This document shows, in pieces, positions 53,387 through 63,245 of a stretch of 64,000 nucleotides of DNA (its first letter is position 1; each line of letters starts with the position of its first letter). The translations under genes were made by a program, and so were the position numbers. Origin of the DNA: Candidatus Poribacteria bacterium (GTDB lineage: Bacteria; Poribacteria; WGA-4E; PCPOR2b); NCBI GenBank assembly GCA_022826645.1, contig JAJDUM010000063.1:75657-139656 (forward strand), in the 5' to 3' direction. Below the pieces are notes generated by a model. The model saw only the letters and a list, made by a program, of their open reading frames with translations, was not told the origin of the DNA and did no database searches.

Positions 53387-54379
53387 ATGGAAAAAGTCAA
53401 CGTCTGTATAGTCGGTACCGGTTGGACAGGTACGAACCATTATAACGGCTACCAATCGATTCCTGAGAAAGCGACGGTCGCCGCTGTAGTAGCGCATTCT
53501 GATGCTTCAAAGGCGAAAGCGGAGGCGTGGGGCGTTCCAAAAATCTATCGTTCATTTGATGAAGCACTCAAGGATGACGAAATTGACGCATTTAATCTGT
53601 GCACCCCCCACTACCTTCACGCGGAACAGCTGCTCGCGTGCTTGCAAGCAGGGAAGCATGTCCTCGGTGAGACGCCCGCGTGCCTTACAATTGAGGAGTG
53701 CCGAGCACTTCGCATCGCCATGTTTGAGTATCCGAACCAGAAAGCTGCTACAGGGCATATCTGCCGTTCTTGGCCCACCTTCGCACACGCCAAAGAGGTC
53801 GTCTCCAACGGGAACCTCGGCGATCTGTTCTACCTCTCATCCAACTACGCACATAAGGCAGATCCGGATGAATATCCAAGCCGTCTGACGTGGGGACGCA
53901 GCCCCCGCGCACAGATGCGTTTGGGCATCGCCTATCACTCCGTAGATCTGTTGCGCTGGATCGCTGGTGACATTGAGGAGGTATCCGGTGATTATACGGA
54001 ACATGCGAGACTTGCAATCCTGAAATTCAGGAACGGTTCGATGGGCAAAGTATTTACCAGTGCATCGGTGGTACGCCCATACATTATGTCCCTTTCCGTC
54101 TACGGGCACGGTGGGACAATTGTTTGCTGGTGGGAGGAAGAAGTCCTTCAAGGCTATCTGCACGAATCTGCCGAATGGGATCCAGAGCGTTTGACAACGA
54201 CGCCGCTGCACGGTCGCGGTTCGCCCGAATGGGCATACGAGATGGAGAACTTTATTGATAGCATCTTGAAAGATACACCGCTGGCTTGTCCACTGTCGGA
54301 AGGGATTGCGACGGTTGAAACCTGTTTAGCTGTTGAAACAGCGATGACGCATAATACCAAAGTCAAAGTGGGTACTTGA
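53387..54379 (+). CDS. Gfo/Idh/MocA-family oxidoreductase
   Basis: A 330-residue protein. NVCIVGTGWTGTNHYNGY is the Rossmann start, LCTPHYLHAEQLLACL is the family's 'TP...H' strand, and GETPACLT replaces the usual EKP loop with ETP, an unusual variant at the catalytic lysine position. GIAYHSVDLLRWIAGD is the substrate-domain helix. ATG 53387 has AAAGGAGA. The gene is divergent from PhyH 52213. Loss of the conserved lysine questions a simple dehydrogenase role, but the fold is clear. Confidence 0.88.
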   Translation: MEKVNVCIVGTGWTGTNHYNGYQSIPEKATVAAVVAHSDASKAKAEAWGVPKIYRSFDEALKDDEIDAFNLCTPHYLHAEQLLACLQAGKHVLGETPACLTIEECRALRIAMFEYPNQKAATGHICRSWPTFAHAKEVVSNGNLGDLFYLSSNYAHKADPDEYPSRLTWGRSPRAQMRLGIAYHSVDLLRWIAGDIEEVSGDYTEHARLAILKFRNGSMGKVFTSASVVRPYIMSLSVYGHGGTIVCWWEEEVLQGYLHESAEWDPERLTTTPLHGRGSPEWAYEMENFIDSILKDTPLACPLSEGIATVETCLAVETAMTHNTKVKVGT

Positions 54380-54407
54380 TACAATTGCAATTTTCATGGG
54401 ATAAGAA

Positions 54408-54443
54408 CGTAGGTTGGGTTGAATGGGGACCGTGAAACCCAAC
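54408..54443. repeat. CGTAGGTTGGG hairpin motif
   Basis: CGTAGGTTGGGTT (54408-54420), with GTTGGGTT inverted as AACCCAAC (54436-54443). The same word forms the inner arms of the element at 21648-21868 and recurs inverted at 47381-47391. Confidence 0.6.
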
Positions 54444-54540
54444 ACTAATCTGAAAAATTACGCTCCCCCGCAAATAATGTCTTTCCCTGTTTTATGGTGA
54501 ATTAGAGAAATGAGTAGACATTTACCAAAGTCCTCCTACA

Positions 54541-54658
54541 ACTCCCCCCGATGAATCGGGATGCAAGCACCTGAAGGGGAGAAGATAAGAGGGGAATCTT
54601 CTCCCCCCGATAGATCGGGATTCAAAGCAACTTGTCTTTCCCCTTATCAGAGGGGTTG
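54541..54658. repeat. ~120-bp repeat, copy B (inverted relative to 50925)
   Basis: The reverse complement of copy A, with only a few differences (for example GATTCATCGG against GATTTATCGG, and one small deletion). Together they bracket genes 51100-54379. It contains the same CCCGATxxATCGGG hairpins. The rest of the 54380-54737 gap shows no gene. Confidence 0.85.
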
Positions 54659-54737
54659 GGGATTTAGGGGGGTTACTGTGCATTGGGAGTATCTACGTAA
54701 TCCTCAAATCTACCATAGATAGCAACTGACACCGAAC

Positions 54738-56426
54738 ATGGTCAAACTAACATCAGTAATAAAATGGATTTTTATCTTCATATCTCTGATCTGGATTCAG
54801 AATGCAATCTCCGCAGAACCGCTCCCTCAATTTGTTGATATTACCGAGGAGGCAGGGATCGACTTTGTCCACAACACCGGTGCGTTTGGCGGGAAATACG
54901 TTCCAGAAGAGATCGCTTCTGGCTGTGCATTTATTGACTACGATAACGACGGTTGGCAAGACATCCTGTTGGTGAACGGTAAGGATTGGCGCGGACACCC
55001 AACCGGAAATCGGCAAACGCCGGGACTCTATCGAAACAACCAAGACGGAACTTTCACCGATACCACAGAAACTGCCGGGCTTGCCGTAGAACTGTATGGA
55101 CTCGGTGTTGCCGTTGCCGACTACGATAACGACGGCGATGATGATCTGTATGTCAGCTGCCTAACGGAGGATCGGTTGTTCCAGAATCAGGGAGATGGGA
55201 CCTTTCTTGATGCAACAGAATCCGCAGGGATTGATAACCCCGGTTTCGGGACGAGCTGTGCTTGGCTGGATTACGATAAAGATGGCAACCTCGATCTCTT
55301 TGTTGCGAACTACATAGAATGGACGTCTGAGACAAATCTTTTTTGCACATTAGACGGCGTGAATCAGTCTTACTGCGGTCCCAGATCGTATTCGGGGCAG
55401 GCGAGCAAACTATTCAGGAATCGTGGGGACGGAACCTTCACCGATGTCTCACGAATTGCCTTGATTGAAGACCCCACCAGTAAATCGCTCGGCGTCTGCG
55501 TATTCGATTACAATGCCGATGGTTTTCCCGACATCTTTGAGGCGAATGACACCCAACCGAATAAGCTCTATCAGAACAACGGGGACGGCACCTTTATCGA
55601 AAGAGGAATGCTCGCCGGCATCGCTTACGATGAAAGAGGGGTCGCGCGGGGAGCGATGGGCATTGATGCCGGGGACTATAATGGCAGCGGCCGAGAAAGC
55701 CTCGTAATCGGGAATTTCTCCAATGAAATGATGAATCTCTACCATAACGAAGGGGAGTTTTTTATTGACGATGCGCCCGTCGCCAACGTCGGATATACCA
55801 GTCTGCTAACGTTGACCTTTGGTTGCTTCTTCTTTGACTTTGACCTTGATGGAAAACTCGATATCTTTGCAGCCAATGGTCACATTGAGAACGACATCAA
55901 CGCTGTGCAGAGTGAAGTGACTTACGCACAACCGCCGCATCTGTTCCACAACATCGGTAACGGTCAGTTTGAGGACGTGGTGCCAAAAGTTGGCTCAGAT
56001 CTCCACAAACCGATCGTCGGACGCGGCGCAGCGTATGGGGACATCGATAATGATGGCGATTGGGATGTGTTGGTGAACGCTTCCAATACGGCAGCCCGTC
56101 TATACCGTAACGATGGCGGCAATAGAAACAACTGGATCAAGTTGAAATTGGTCGGGGACAAAAGCAATCGGAGCGGAATCGGCACGAAGATTACCGTGCA
56201 ATCGAGATCTGGTACGCAGACCCGTACGGTGAAAAGTGGCGCAAGCTACTGTTCGCAAAGCGAACTCACGGCTATCTTCGGAATTGGGAATGACGCTCAA
56301 ATTGATCTTATTAAAGTAGAATGGCCCAGTGGAGATGCCGAGCAACTTGCCGACGTGAAGCCGAATCAATCCCTCACGATTACTCAAACTCCCCGCGAAC
56401 CGTCAACGCACTTGCCACCGAGATGA
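54738..56426 (+). CDS. CRTAC1-like FG-GAP protein with ASPIC/UnbV domain
   Basis: A 562-residue secreted protein. A signal peptide (IKWIFIFISLIWIQNAISA, cut near residue 26) is followed by VDITEEAGIDFVHNTGAFGG and about seven FG-GAP/VCBS units (CAFIDYDNDGWQDILLVNG, AVADYDNDGDDDLYVS, AWLDYDKDGNLDLFVAN). The C-terminal ASPIC/UnbV domain shows RSGIGTKITVQSRSGTQTRT, then GASYCSQSELTAIFGIG. Ca2+-binding DxDxDG loops are plentiful. It is probably exported and involved in surface binding. Its 3' end overlaps the opposite-strand SprA-like gene by 47 bp. Confidence 0.9.
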   Translation: MVKLTSVIKWIFIFISLIWIQNAISAEPLPQFVDITEEAGIDFVHNTGAFGGKYVPEEIASGCAFIDYDNDGWQDILLVNGKDWRGHPTGNRQTPGLYRNNQDGTFTDTTETAGLAVELYGLGVAVADYDNDGDDDLYVSCLTEDRLFQNQGDGTFLDATESAGIDNPGFGTSCAWLDYDKDGNLDLFVANYIEWTSETNLFCTLDGVNQSYCGPRSYSGQASKLFRNRGDGTFTDVSRIALIEDPTSKSLGVCVFDYNADGFPDIFEANDTQPNKLYQNNGDGTFIERGMLAGIAYDERGVARGAMGIDAGDYNGSGRESLVIGNFSNEMMNLYHNEGEFFIDDAPVANVGYTSLLTLTFGCFFFDFDLDGKLDIFAANGHIENDINAVQSEVTYAQPPHLFHNIGNGQFEDVVPKVGSDLHKPIVGRGAAYGDIDNDGDWDVLVNASNTAARLYRNDGGNRNNWIKLKLVGDKSNRSGIGTKITVQSRSGTQTRTVKSGASYCSQSELTAIFGIGNDAQIDLIKVEWPSGDAEQLADVKPNQSLTITQTPREPSTHLPPR

Positions 56427-59400
56427 AATCCCGTCCCTCTTCGACGCGGTCGTTATTGTAGCTCAAGCCGAGATTCAAATCAGCAGTAAGTCGCTCGCTC
56501 AACCTATATCCAACCCGCAGAGATGTCTCATATCGCTCAGACCGTTCTTCCCGATTTGCTCCGAACCGTTCCCGACGGATAACCGTTGAGAGCGTGTTAC
56601 TGAGGTCTAAGTCGTGCTCAAGTGAAATCTTGCCGACAAAGGGGAGACGAAGTCCACCTTCTATCCGTACCCGATAGTCAACGCTAACATTCGGCGTAAT
56701 AATGAACGAGGTTGTATCAATTCCACTGCGTTCCCCAGCACGTTGTGTGAGGCGGAGACCAAATGCGGTTTTCGTCGTCTCTCTCCATGTATGACTCCAA
56801 CTAATTGAAGGCTCGTGAGCGGTGCTCTGACCAATCTGGGTATTGATATTGCTCTGATCCCGCAGCGTATAACCGTATCTCAGTTGAAGGCTCGACGTGT
56901 TTTTCGTGTTGAAAATCTTAATATCTCCCTCATAACGGAGGGATTCAGAGCGGGAGGATGTGCTTGATGACTTGGTGAAGTTATTACTGCGGTCGATGTT
57001 AGCTCCAAGTGAAGTCCAACTCCACGGATCAACCGATGTGCGGAAGCTGTAACGCGTACCCTGACGCGACTGGGTTCGTTCTTCAGCCTCATCCGGCAGT
57101 TGTAGGATGTCCGCTACCCGCATACCCGGATCCAATCCGCGTAGAGAATCTTGGTTATTAAGGCTAACGTTCGCGTTCAGCCCAAGGCTTTCGATACTTC
57201 GTTGAATTATGCCTGCCTCCTTTTCCTCCTTTTCTTCTCCCTTACTCTTTCGCTCTCTCAACTTCCGTGCCATTTCCGCCTTGTCGCGACGAATCCAGTC
57301 ACCACGTTCATTCTCTGCTTCTTCAATTATCTCAGAATCGACCCCCATCCGTTCAAGCCTGTCAAGTTCTCGCTGGCGGCTTTCCTCAAGACGCGTTTCT
57401 GCCTCAAAGCTATCAAATTCTTCGGACGGTTTAGACTGTTCACCACCCTGCTTCTTATCCTCTTCCTGTCCTTCCTTTTCTGTTTCCTGCTCATCTCCTT
57501 CTTCGGGTGGGACTTCAGGCTCCGGTTCTCGGAACAACCAACCGAACCACACCCGCGGACGGACATTGAGTCCTAAACTTATATTCGCACTGATCCGAGC
57601 ATCTTTCCGATCGCCGAACCAGTTTTCGTTTAGGCTGACTCGGTTATTAAGCGTGGGACGGATACCTAACAGATCACGATTCAGACGCGGATTCAGGGCA
57701 AGTCGATGTTCTCGTTCCGCAATGGTGAAAATCGGTACTGCTGTCGGTTCTTCTGTCTCCTCGGTTGCATCTGTGAATTGCGCGAAGGTGCCGAAACTAC
57801 CCCCGCTACGGTCATCAGGATCGCGTTTCTCAAGCGTTCGACGGACCTCGTACTGCGGGTTCAGGCTGAAACTCTCAAACGGGCTGATATCGAGTGAAAT
57901 ACTGCCGCTATCGACCTTTTCATCTCGGCTCCGTCCATAGTAACTCCCAAATGAGGAACCGCTGCTAGAAGTATCTGTTGCCGTCGATGAATCAGTTTCA
58001 ACATCCTCATGGTGGTACTGAGCGTCAAGTCCAAAAAACGAGCCAAGACCGAACTGGAAAGAGCCGGTGTAGAGATCGCTGAGCTCTGTTCCCTGCCGCT
58101 CGTTCCAAAAATCTTGACGATTGAGTGCGAATCCTAACACTGGAAGTGGGCGGAGATTAAAAGTCGCCGAAAAGTCCCGATTCTTTGTTTTGCTCTTTCC
58201 ACTTTGGAAGGAGCGAAACGAACCACGCTGACTTTCTGTTTCAGATTCCTCCTCTCGGATAGAATAGCGGATGGGTAGCCAAGAGAAGAGGCTCAGCTCG
58301 CTATTGATATTGAAATCATTGCTGGTTGTACTATAACCCAAATCGTGTCGCCGTTGACGGCCAGTGTCACCAGCGGAATTCTCAAAATCTTTGTCTTGCC
58401 TTGCAAATCCACCACCTACCTTCAACAGATTGCCGAGTTTAACATTCATGTTCGCGCGCCGTGCCCAACCTGAGCGTACAAGTGGATCGCTTAGATGAAT
58501 TTCGTTGACCCACACCTCCCCACCAACCTCCCGTGCTGTGTCGTTGCGGATGCCGATCAGGATGCCGCCAACGTTTTTTATCGAAAGCTGAGAACTGTTT
58601 GTCCCTCGTACAACGAAGCCATCCGGATGCCCATCGGGTTCATCGGTATCTACCGTTTCTTCAGTTGATAGATCTGTATCCGATGGGTCAGTCTGACCCG
58701 TCTGCGGTATAACACCGCCCAATAGACCGGCGTCCGGATACTCATTTCGCTTCAGATCGTTTAACTCGATTTCAATCAGCTTCCAACCATCAAAGTCGAT
58801 TACACGCGTGTACTCGTAATAGTCCCTCAAATTTTCGAAAACATTGATATCTTCTTCTTGATCTTGCGGATCTTCAAAGGGACCTGCGGAGCGATAGGTG
58901 GAACGGAACCCGGTGCGGATACTTGGTGCAAGACGCAATACAAATGTCGTCTCACTCCTGTCTCCGTAGATCCACAACCTGAGCGTGTCATGTTTTGAAA
59001 AATCTTGTCCTTCACCGTGTTGTAGACCGCGCAGTACCCGCGATGTCACGCCGAAAGATTCTGGCAGAAGCACATAATCCAACGTCAGCGTTTGTTCGCG
59101 CTGCTGCCGTTGTTGATAGCCGTATGTCGCTTCTGTGAAGGGATGTAACTTCTTAAAATCGTCCTCATCCTTAATCTGTTCATAGGCGGCGTGATAGTCG
59201 TTGAAGTTGAAGTTATCTTTGGTCCCAACGGTAAACCGCTCGGCGGCATCATTGGTAATGGCGTCATTCCGGGTTACTACCCCGCGTTCCCACTGAACGC
59301 CAACGACCTCAATTGATGCCCACTCAAACTTGCCCGTAACGGTGCCAGACCTGTTCTTCTGTAACCAGAAACGCAAATGTTGGACAAACCCAAGATTGGG

Positions 59401-62400
59401 TAAGCGGGTGCCTTCTAATGTCGCTGCGCTGAGAGGAATACTCAGAAATGTCCAGCCATTCGGATGTTGGCGTTTTAGCCACTCTTCAGGGATATCGTTG
59501 AGTGGAATTTTAATTTCGAGATACGCATCAATAGCGTCCAGGACCCCATCTCCATTAAGGTCTTCCGTATCTAAAACTGTGTTGCTGGAACCAACTTGAA
59601 CCGGTTGGAACCCGGCACTATACTCCCAGCCGACATCCTCTCCTGTATCCAAAGAACCATTTGCGCGGAATTTTTGAGAGGCAGGTAGGTTTTCCAGATC
59701 AAGGTCCAACGTGTCAATTTTTCCGTCCCCATTAATATCTTCCAGTTCCGGTGGAAGATCTTCGGTGTCAAGTCGGTTATCCAAGTCACTATCCTCGCTC
59801 ACGACACCCAGATCGATATGCAAGGTCACGTCGGAGTCGCCGCTTACTCGAAACCAAATTTCGAGGAATTGGCGCTCCGAGAAATCTTCCCCAGAGGCGG
59901 AAAGACCGTAGGAGAAACCGCCCCACTCTTCGATGACATCCGTAAGGTCATAGCCGATTTCCATGACGAGGCGCTCTTCGGTCGAAGTTGCCAGCGGATT
60001 GATTACCGATGCAGGCACCTCGCGATTGCGCATATAGTTGCCGACAGCTTGGGATTCATTGCGATCCTTTGCAAGCACACGGAATAGCGCCCGATTGTCC
60101 AGAGTTAAGCCTTCTGCTACAGGTAGGCTGCTCACGCGCCAGTGATGTTTGAACGTGGGAGTATTTGACGCCTCTCGTGCCCCTTCCATGCTATCAATTA
60201 GGGCGAGACCAACACTGTTCGGGTTGTTGTGGGAGAACGCTGTTTCCCCGCTGAAATTTATAGACAGCGGGAGATTACGCATCGCGACGAGTGGCAACGG
60301 ATTCAACAGCGGTGCCAAATTGAAATCTCTACCAAAGGTAGTGTTGAAGTTAACAGCTTGCAATCGGCTCGGTGCACCATTGACGTCAGGAATACGAGAC
60401 GGTTTTTGTCCAGTGTTCAGGATATAGCCTGTCGCGAAGCTAAATCCTTTTTGGAAGGTCGGACTGAAGTAGCTGCCGCCTCCTGCACGCAATCCTCGCC
60501 TCGATCGACCACCGAAACTTGAATATCCGCCAAAACCACCACCGCCGAACCCACCTCCAAACCGCCCAGACTGACCGCCGCCAAATCGGCTGCCACCGAA
60601 CCTGCTACCAAATCCATCGGAAGACCTGCGCCCAAAGGTGGTATCGCTCGTTTCAAACATAGTGTCAGTTTCCGGACGATCGGTTGTGCCGATGAGCCTT
60701 TCAAACCGGTCCAACTCCTGCTCCTCTTTTTGCTCTACTCTCTGTTTGGGGACGTAGGAATATTCTAACCACAGGCCAGCGACCGTCTGTTGCAATGATC
60801 CGCCGAATGGAGTCCTCTCAAATTCGACCACAATCTCATCGAATTCATCAAGTTCAGTAAAGAAACGGATGCTTCCTACCTCATACACCATCGTGTAATC
60901 AACATCGCGTTGCAGTTGTCGCCCGTTGAGTCGGACTTTCTCGCTACCGGGGATTACAAACAGCCCGACGTTATACGTTTCCGATTGAAAAGAATAATCT
61001 ACGATGATTGTATAGGCGGCATCAGTCGTCCGTGGATTCTCATGGTAGATCGCTTCGTTACTCAGCCGATCACTAAATTGGAAATACGGGCTTTGAGGGT
61101 CATCGATGACAAAGGGACGCAAATCAGGGAATGTCAGGAGGCCCCTGTCAAAGTCAATAAATTCTGGATCAACGATGCCATCCCCATTTTCATCGAGTCC
61201 GAAGATCTGGATGTACGGGACTTCTGCGCTCCCTGTATCAAAAGATTCGCCGCTCCCCTGACGCACGATCACGATCTGATAGTCTCGTGGACTAATATTC
61301 CGGTTCCCGAGGCTGTACACACGCCGCGATTCTGTTCCGCGCAGGCTTTTCCCTTTGATGGTGACATAGCCGATTTCCTCACCCTCTTCGTCGACCGTAC
61401 CGTCCCCGTTTTCGTCTGCAAAGACATTTCCCGGATTCCCAACCACGCCACCACCATCGCCGAGATACTCATAAGCGACAACGATTTCGTAGCTGGCGGA
61501 AATCGGGCTTAAGAACTCAATTTCGCCAGTTTCGTAATTGATGTTATAGTCCTGACCTGCTTGCTGTAGATTGAAATACCCACGTCCCGTCCGTACACCG
61601 CCTTGGTTGTTGCTTGCGACGTTGTCGTCAATATAGATCTCCTCGCTGCCGTGCTTAATTGGACGGTAGGCGTCGTGGAGGAGCTCATCTTCGCCGAGTT
61701 GAATTAGGTAAAAGCGTTCTTTAACATAATTTGCGTCGGGAATTTGGAGACCCCTTCCGCCTGCCGCGCGTCGCGATTCCCCGCGGAAACGGCGTATATC
61801 CGAAAGACCTTTGCTACGAGAGCCGAATGCAGTCAACTTTGCGCCCCCAAGTTGGGCGACCGCCTCAAGCCCAAATAGATTGCGATTGACATTCAGAAAG
61901 CGAGCGTTGGGCAGATTGAGTGTCAAGTCACCAAACGAGAGAGTTTTGAGGATGCTTGTCTCCGTCCCTTCATACCAAACACGGATTTTCTGTTCTTTCA
62001 TCCCACCGTATCCACCCCCATAACCGCCACTATAGCCCCCATATCCGCCCCCGTATCCGCCGCCATATCCACCTCCAGAGTCGCTATAATCCACCTCGAC
62101 GTGCGTGTGCTCCCCAACCCGCCCGTGTAGACCTACTTCGAGAGTTTGGCGAATATTTATCCCAGTATCGCGAGGCACCCCATAACGACCGCCTCCAAAA
62201 CTACTGCCATATCCGCCGCCATACCCTCCACCATATCCGCCGAACCCTCCGCCGAATCCACTCCCATAGCCCCCACCATATCCTCCACCGAAACCACTAC
62301 CAAAGCTATCGTAGCTGTAGGAGGAGGTCAACCCGAGATCGAGTCCAGAACCGAAACTGCCGCCTCCGTAGCTGCCGCCGTAACGATTAATATCGCCTTC

Positions 62401-62961
62401 GCCAAAATAGTGTGTTTGGTGTAGCTCAACCGTCACCGACTTATGGCCCGTAATCTGTAGGTTGGACTGGAGCGGGAGCGCAATTCCCTTCTCCTGTTCT
62501 TCCCGTTTTCCTGCGCGCAGGTCATCAAGGTCGCGGAGGTCGAGCAGGTAATCTGGATTCTTCCACCGGCGCAACGACTCATAATACGGCGCCAACATCT
62601 CGAGGCGAATGTCCTGTTCTTCGGTTTCCTCGTCGGTCGGAGGCGGCGGCGTTTTCCACGGATCTGTATCTGCTGGGGGTGCCCAGAAATTCTGGGTTTT
62701 CGACGGTTCTGCGGGGTCGGATGGAGGGATATCTTCTTTCGGGTCGAGCGCCAGGGAGCGGCGTTGGATGTAGGATTCCGTCAACGATACGTCTTTAAGG
62801 ACAGGTTCGGCGTGAGCAGCGGGAGGATGTAGCGTAGCAAAAATAAGTGCAAGGATGAAAAGGGAAGGACGGCGGAAAATTTTTGTGACGAGCAAATTCA
62901 ATACGTATCTCCGTCGGATCTGGGATCGGATAAACCGGTCACTAATTTGGCAGATCGCCAA
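56380..62961 (-). CDS. SprA-like giant outer-membrane protein (type IX translocon-like)
   Basis: A 2193-residue protein. A signal peptide (RRPSLFILALIFATLHPPAAHA, about residues 30-51) precedes a very long series of β-strands. The region IRVWYEGTETSILKTLSFGD, then NVNRNLFGLEAVAQLGG, and blocks such as LRGTESRRVYSLGNRNIS and GQDYNINYETGEIEFLSP, recall SprA/Sov, the type IX outer-membrane translocon of about 2300-2500 residues. Three low-complexity Gly/Tyr/Ser/Phe stretches interrupt it (residues 194-260, 295-320 and about 805-850). A charged E/K/Q-rich stretch near 1850-1960 separates the last barrel-like part. The start is uncertain (TTG 62961, no good ribosome site). It faces the CRTAC1-like gene. 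Confidence 0.72.
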   Translation of the reverse strand: MAICQISDRFIRSQIRRRYVLNLLVTKIFRRPSLFILALIFATLHPPAAHAEPVLKDVSLTESYIQRRSLALDPKEDIPPSDPAEPSKTQNFWAPPADTDPWKTPPPPTDEETEEQDIRLEMLAPYYESLRRWKNPDYLLDLRDLDDLRAGKREEQEKGIALPLQSNLQITGHKSVTVELHQTHYFGEGDINRYGGSYGGGSFGSGLDLGLTSSYSYDSFGSGFGGGYGGGYGSGFGGGFGGYGGGYGGGYGSSFGGGRYGVPRDTGINIRQTLEVGLHGRVGEHTHVEVDYSDSGGGYGGGYGGGYGGYSGGYGGGYGGMKEQKIRVWYEGTETSILKTLSFGDLTLNLPNARFLNVNRNLFGLEAVAQLGGAKLTAFGSRSKGLSDIRRFRGESRRAAGGRGLQIPDANYVKERFYLIQLGEDELLHDAYRPIKHGSEEIYIDDNVASNNQGGVRTGRGYFNLQQAGQDYNINYETGEIEFLSPISASYEIVVAYEYLGDGGGVVGNPGNVFADENGDGTVDEEGEEIGYVTIKGKSLRGTESRRVYSLGNRNISPRDYQIVIVRQGSGESFDTGSAEVPYIQIFGLDENGDGIVDPEFIDFDRGLLTFPDLRPFVIDDPQSPYFQFSDRLSNEAIYHENPRTTDAAYTIIVDYSFQSETYNVGLFVIPGSEKVRLNGRQLQRDVDYTMVYEVGSIRFFTELDEFDEIVVEFERTPFGGSLQQTVAGLWLEYSYVPKQRVEQKEEQELDRFERLIGTTDRPETDTMFETSDTTFGRRSSDGFGSRFGGSRFGGGQSGRFGGGFGGGGFGGYSSFGGRSRRGLRAGGGSYFSPTFQKGFSFATGYILNTGQKPSRIPDVNGAPSRLQAVNFNTTFGRDFNLAPLLNPLPLVAMRNLPLSINFSGETAFSHNNPNSVGLALIDSMEGAREASNTPTFKHHWRVSSLPVAEGLTLDNRALFRVLAKDRNESQAVGNYMRNREVPASVINPLATSTEERLVMEIGYDLTDVIEEWGGFSYGLSASGEDFSERQFLEIWFRVSGDSDVTLHIDLGVVSEDSDLDNRLDTEDLPPELEDINGDGKIDTLDLDLENLPASQKFRANGSLDTGEDVGWEYSAGFQPVQVGSSNTVLDTEDLNGDGVLDAIDAYLEIKIPLNDIPEEWLKRQHPNGWTFLSIPLSAATLEGTRLPNLGFVQHLRFWLQKNRSGTVTGKFEWASIEVVGVQWERGVVTRNDAITNDAAERFTVGTKDNFNFNDYHAAYEQIKDEDDFKKLHPFTEATYGYQQRQQREQTLTLDYVLLPESFGVTSRVLRGLQHGEGQDFSKHDTLRLWIYGDRSETTFVLRLAPSIRTGFRSTYRSAGPFEDPQDQEEDINVFENLRDYYEYTRVIDFDGWKLIEIELNDLKRNEYPDAGLLGGVIPQTGQTDPSDTDLSTEETVDTDEPDGHPDGFVVRGTNSSQLSIKNVGGILIGIRNDTAREVGGEVWVNEIHLSDPLVRSGWARRANMNVKLGNLLKVGGGFARQDKDFENSAGDTGRQRRHDLGYSTTSNDFNINSELSLFSWLPIRYSIREEESETESQRGSFRSFQSGKSKTKNRDFSATFNLRPLPVLGFALNRQDFWNERQGTELSDLYTGSFQFGLGSFFGLDAQYHHEDVETDSSTATDTSSSGSSFGSYYGRSRDEKVDSGSISLDISPFESFSLNPQYEVRRTLEKRDPDDRSGGSFGTFAQFTDATEETEEPTAVPIFTIAEREHRLALNPRLNRDLLGIRPTLNNRVSLNENWFGDRKDARISANISLGLNVRPRVWFGWLFREPEPEVPPEEGDEQETEKEGQEEDKKQGGEQSKPSEEFDSFEAETRLEESRQRELDRLERMGVDSEIIEEAENERGDWIRRDKAEMARKLRERKSKGEEKEEKEAGIIQRSIESLGLNANVSLNNQDSLRGLDPGMRVADILQLPDEAEERTQSRQGTRYSFRTSVDPWSWTSLGANIDRSNNFTKSSSTSSRSESLRYEGDIKIFNTKNTSSLQLRYGYTLRDQSNINTQIGQSTAHEPSISWSHTWRETTKTAFGLRLTQRAGERSGIDTTSFIITPNVSVDYRVRIEGGLRLPFVGKISLEHDLDLSNTLSTVIRRERFGANREERSERYETSLRVGYRLSERLTADLNLGLSYNNDRVEEGRDFISVASALTVRGEFE

Positions 62962-63245
62962 AGCATACCTGCTGGCTCCATAACGAACTTAATACACGGT
63001 AGGAGTCTTTCATGACGACTTAACCTGATTTGGAGATAAACGCAGAAGAGAAAGAGCTAGTTTACAGAAAAAAGTTCTTAGGTGAAGGAATAGGTTAATT
63101 CTCCTGTGCAGTTGGTTGGTACAATGGAACAGATTGTATGCAATAAGCGATGCGTAAGGGTGCATTGATCAAATGATGATCTCCTTCAAAGAGAACATCA
63201 TTAGGCAGATAACCCCTCACGCATTACTCGTTACTCGTTATGCTT

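Noticed and set aside
57209-57940. 243-residue serine/arginine-rich open frame on the plus strand
   Set aside because: It is the antisense shadow of the SprA-like gene and has low-complexity composition.
60910-61512. 200-residue open frame on the plus strand
   Set aside because: It is antisense to the SprA-like gene, without a start site or recognisable domain.
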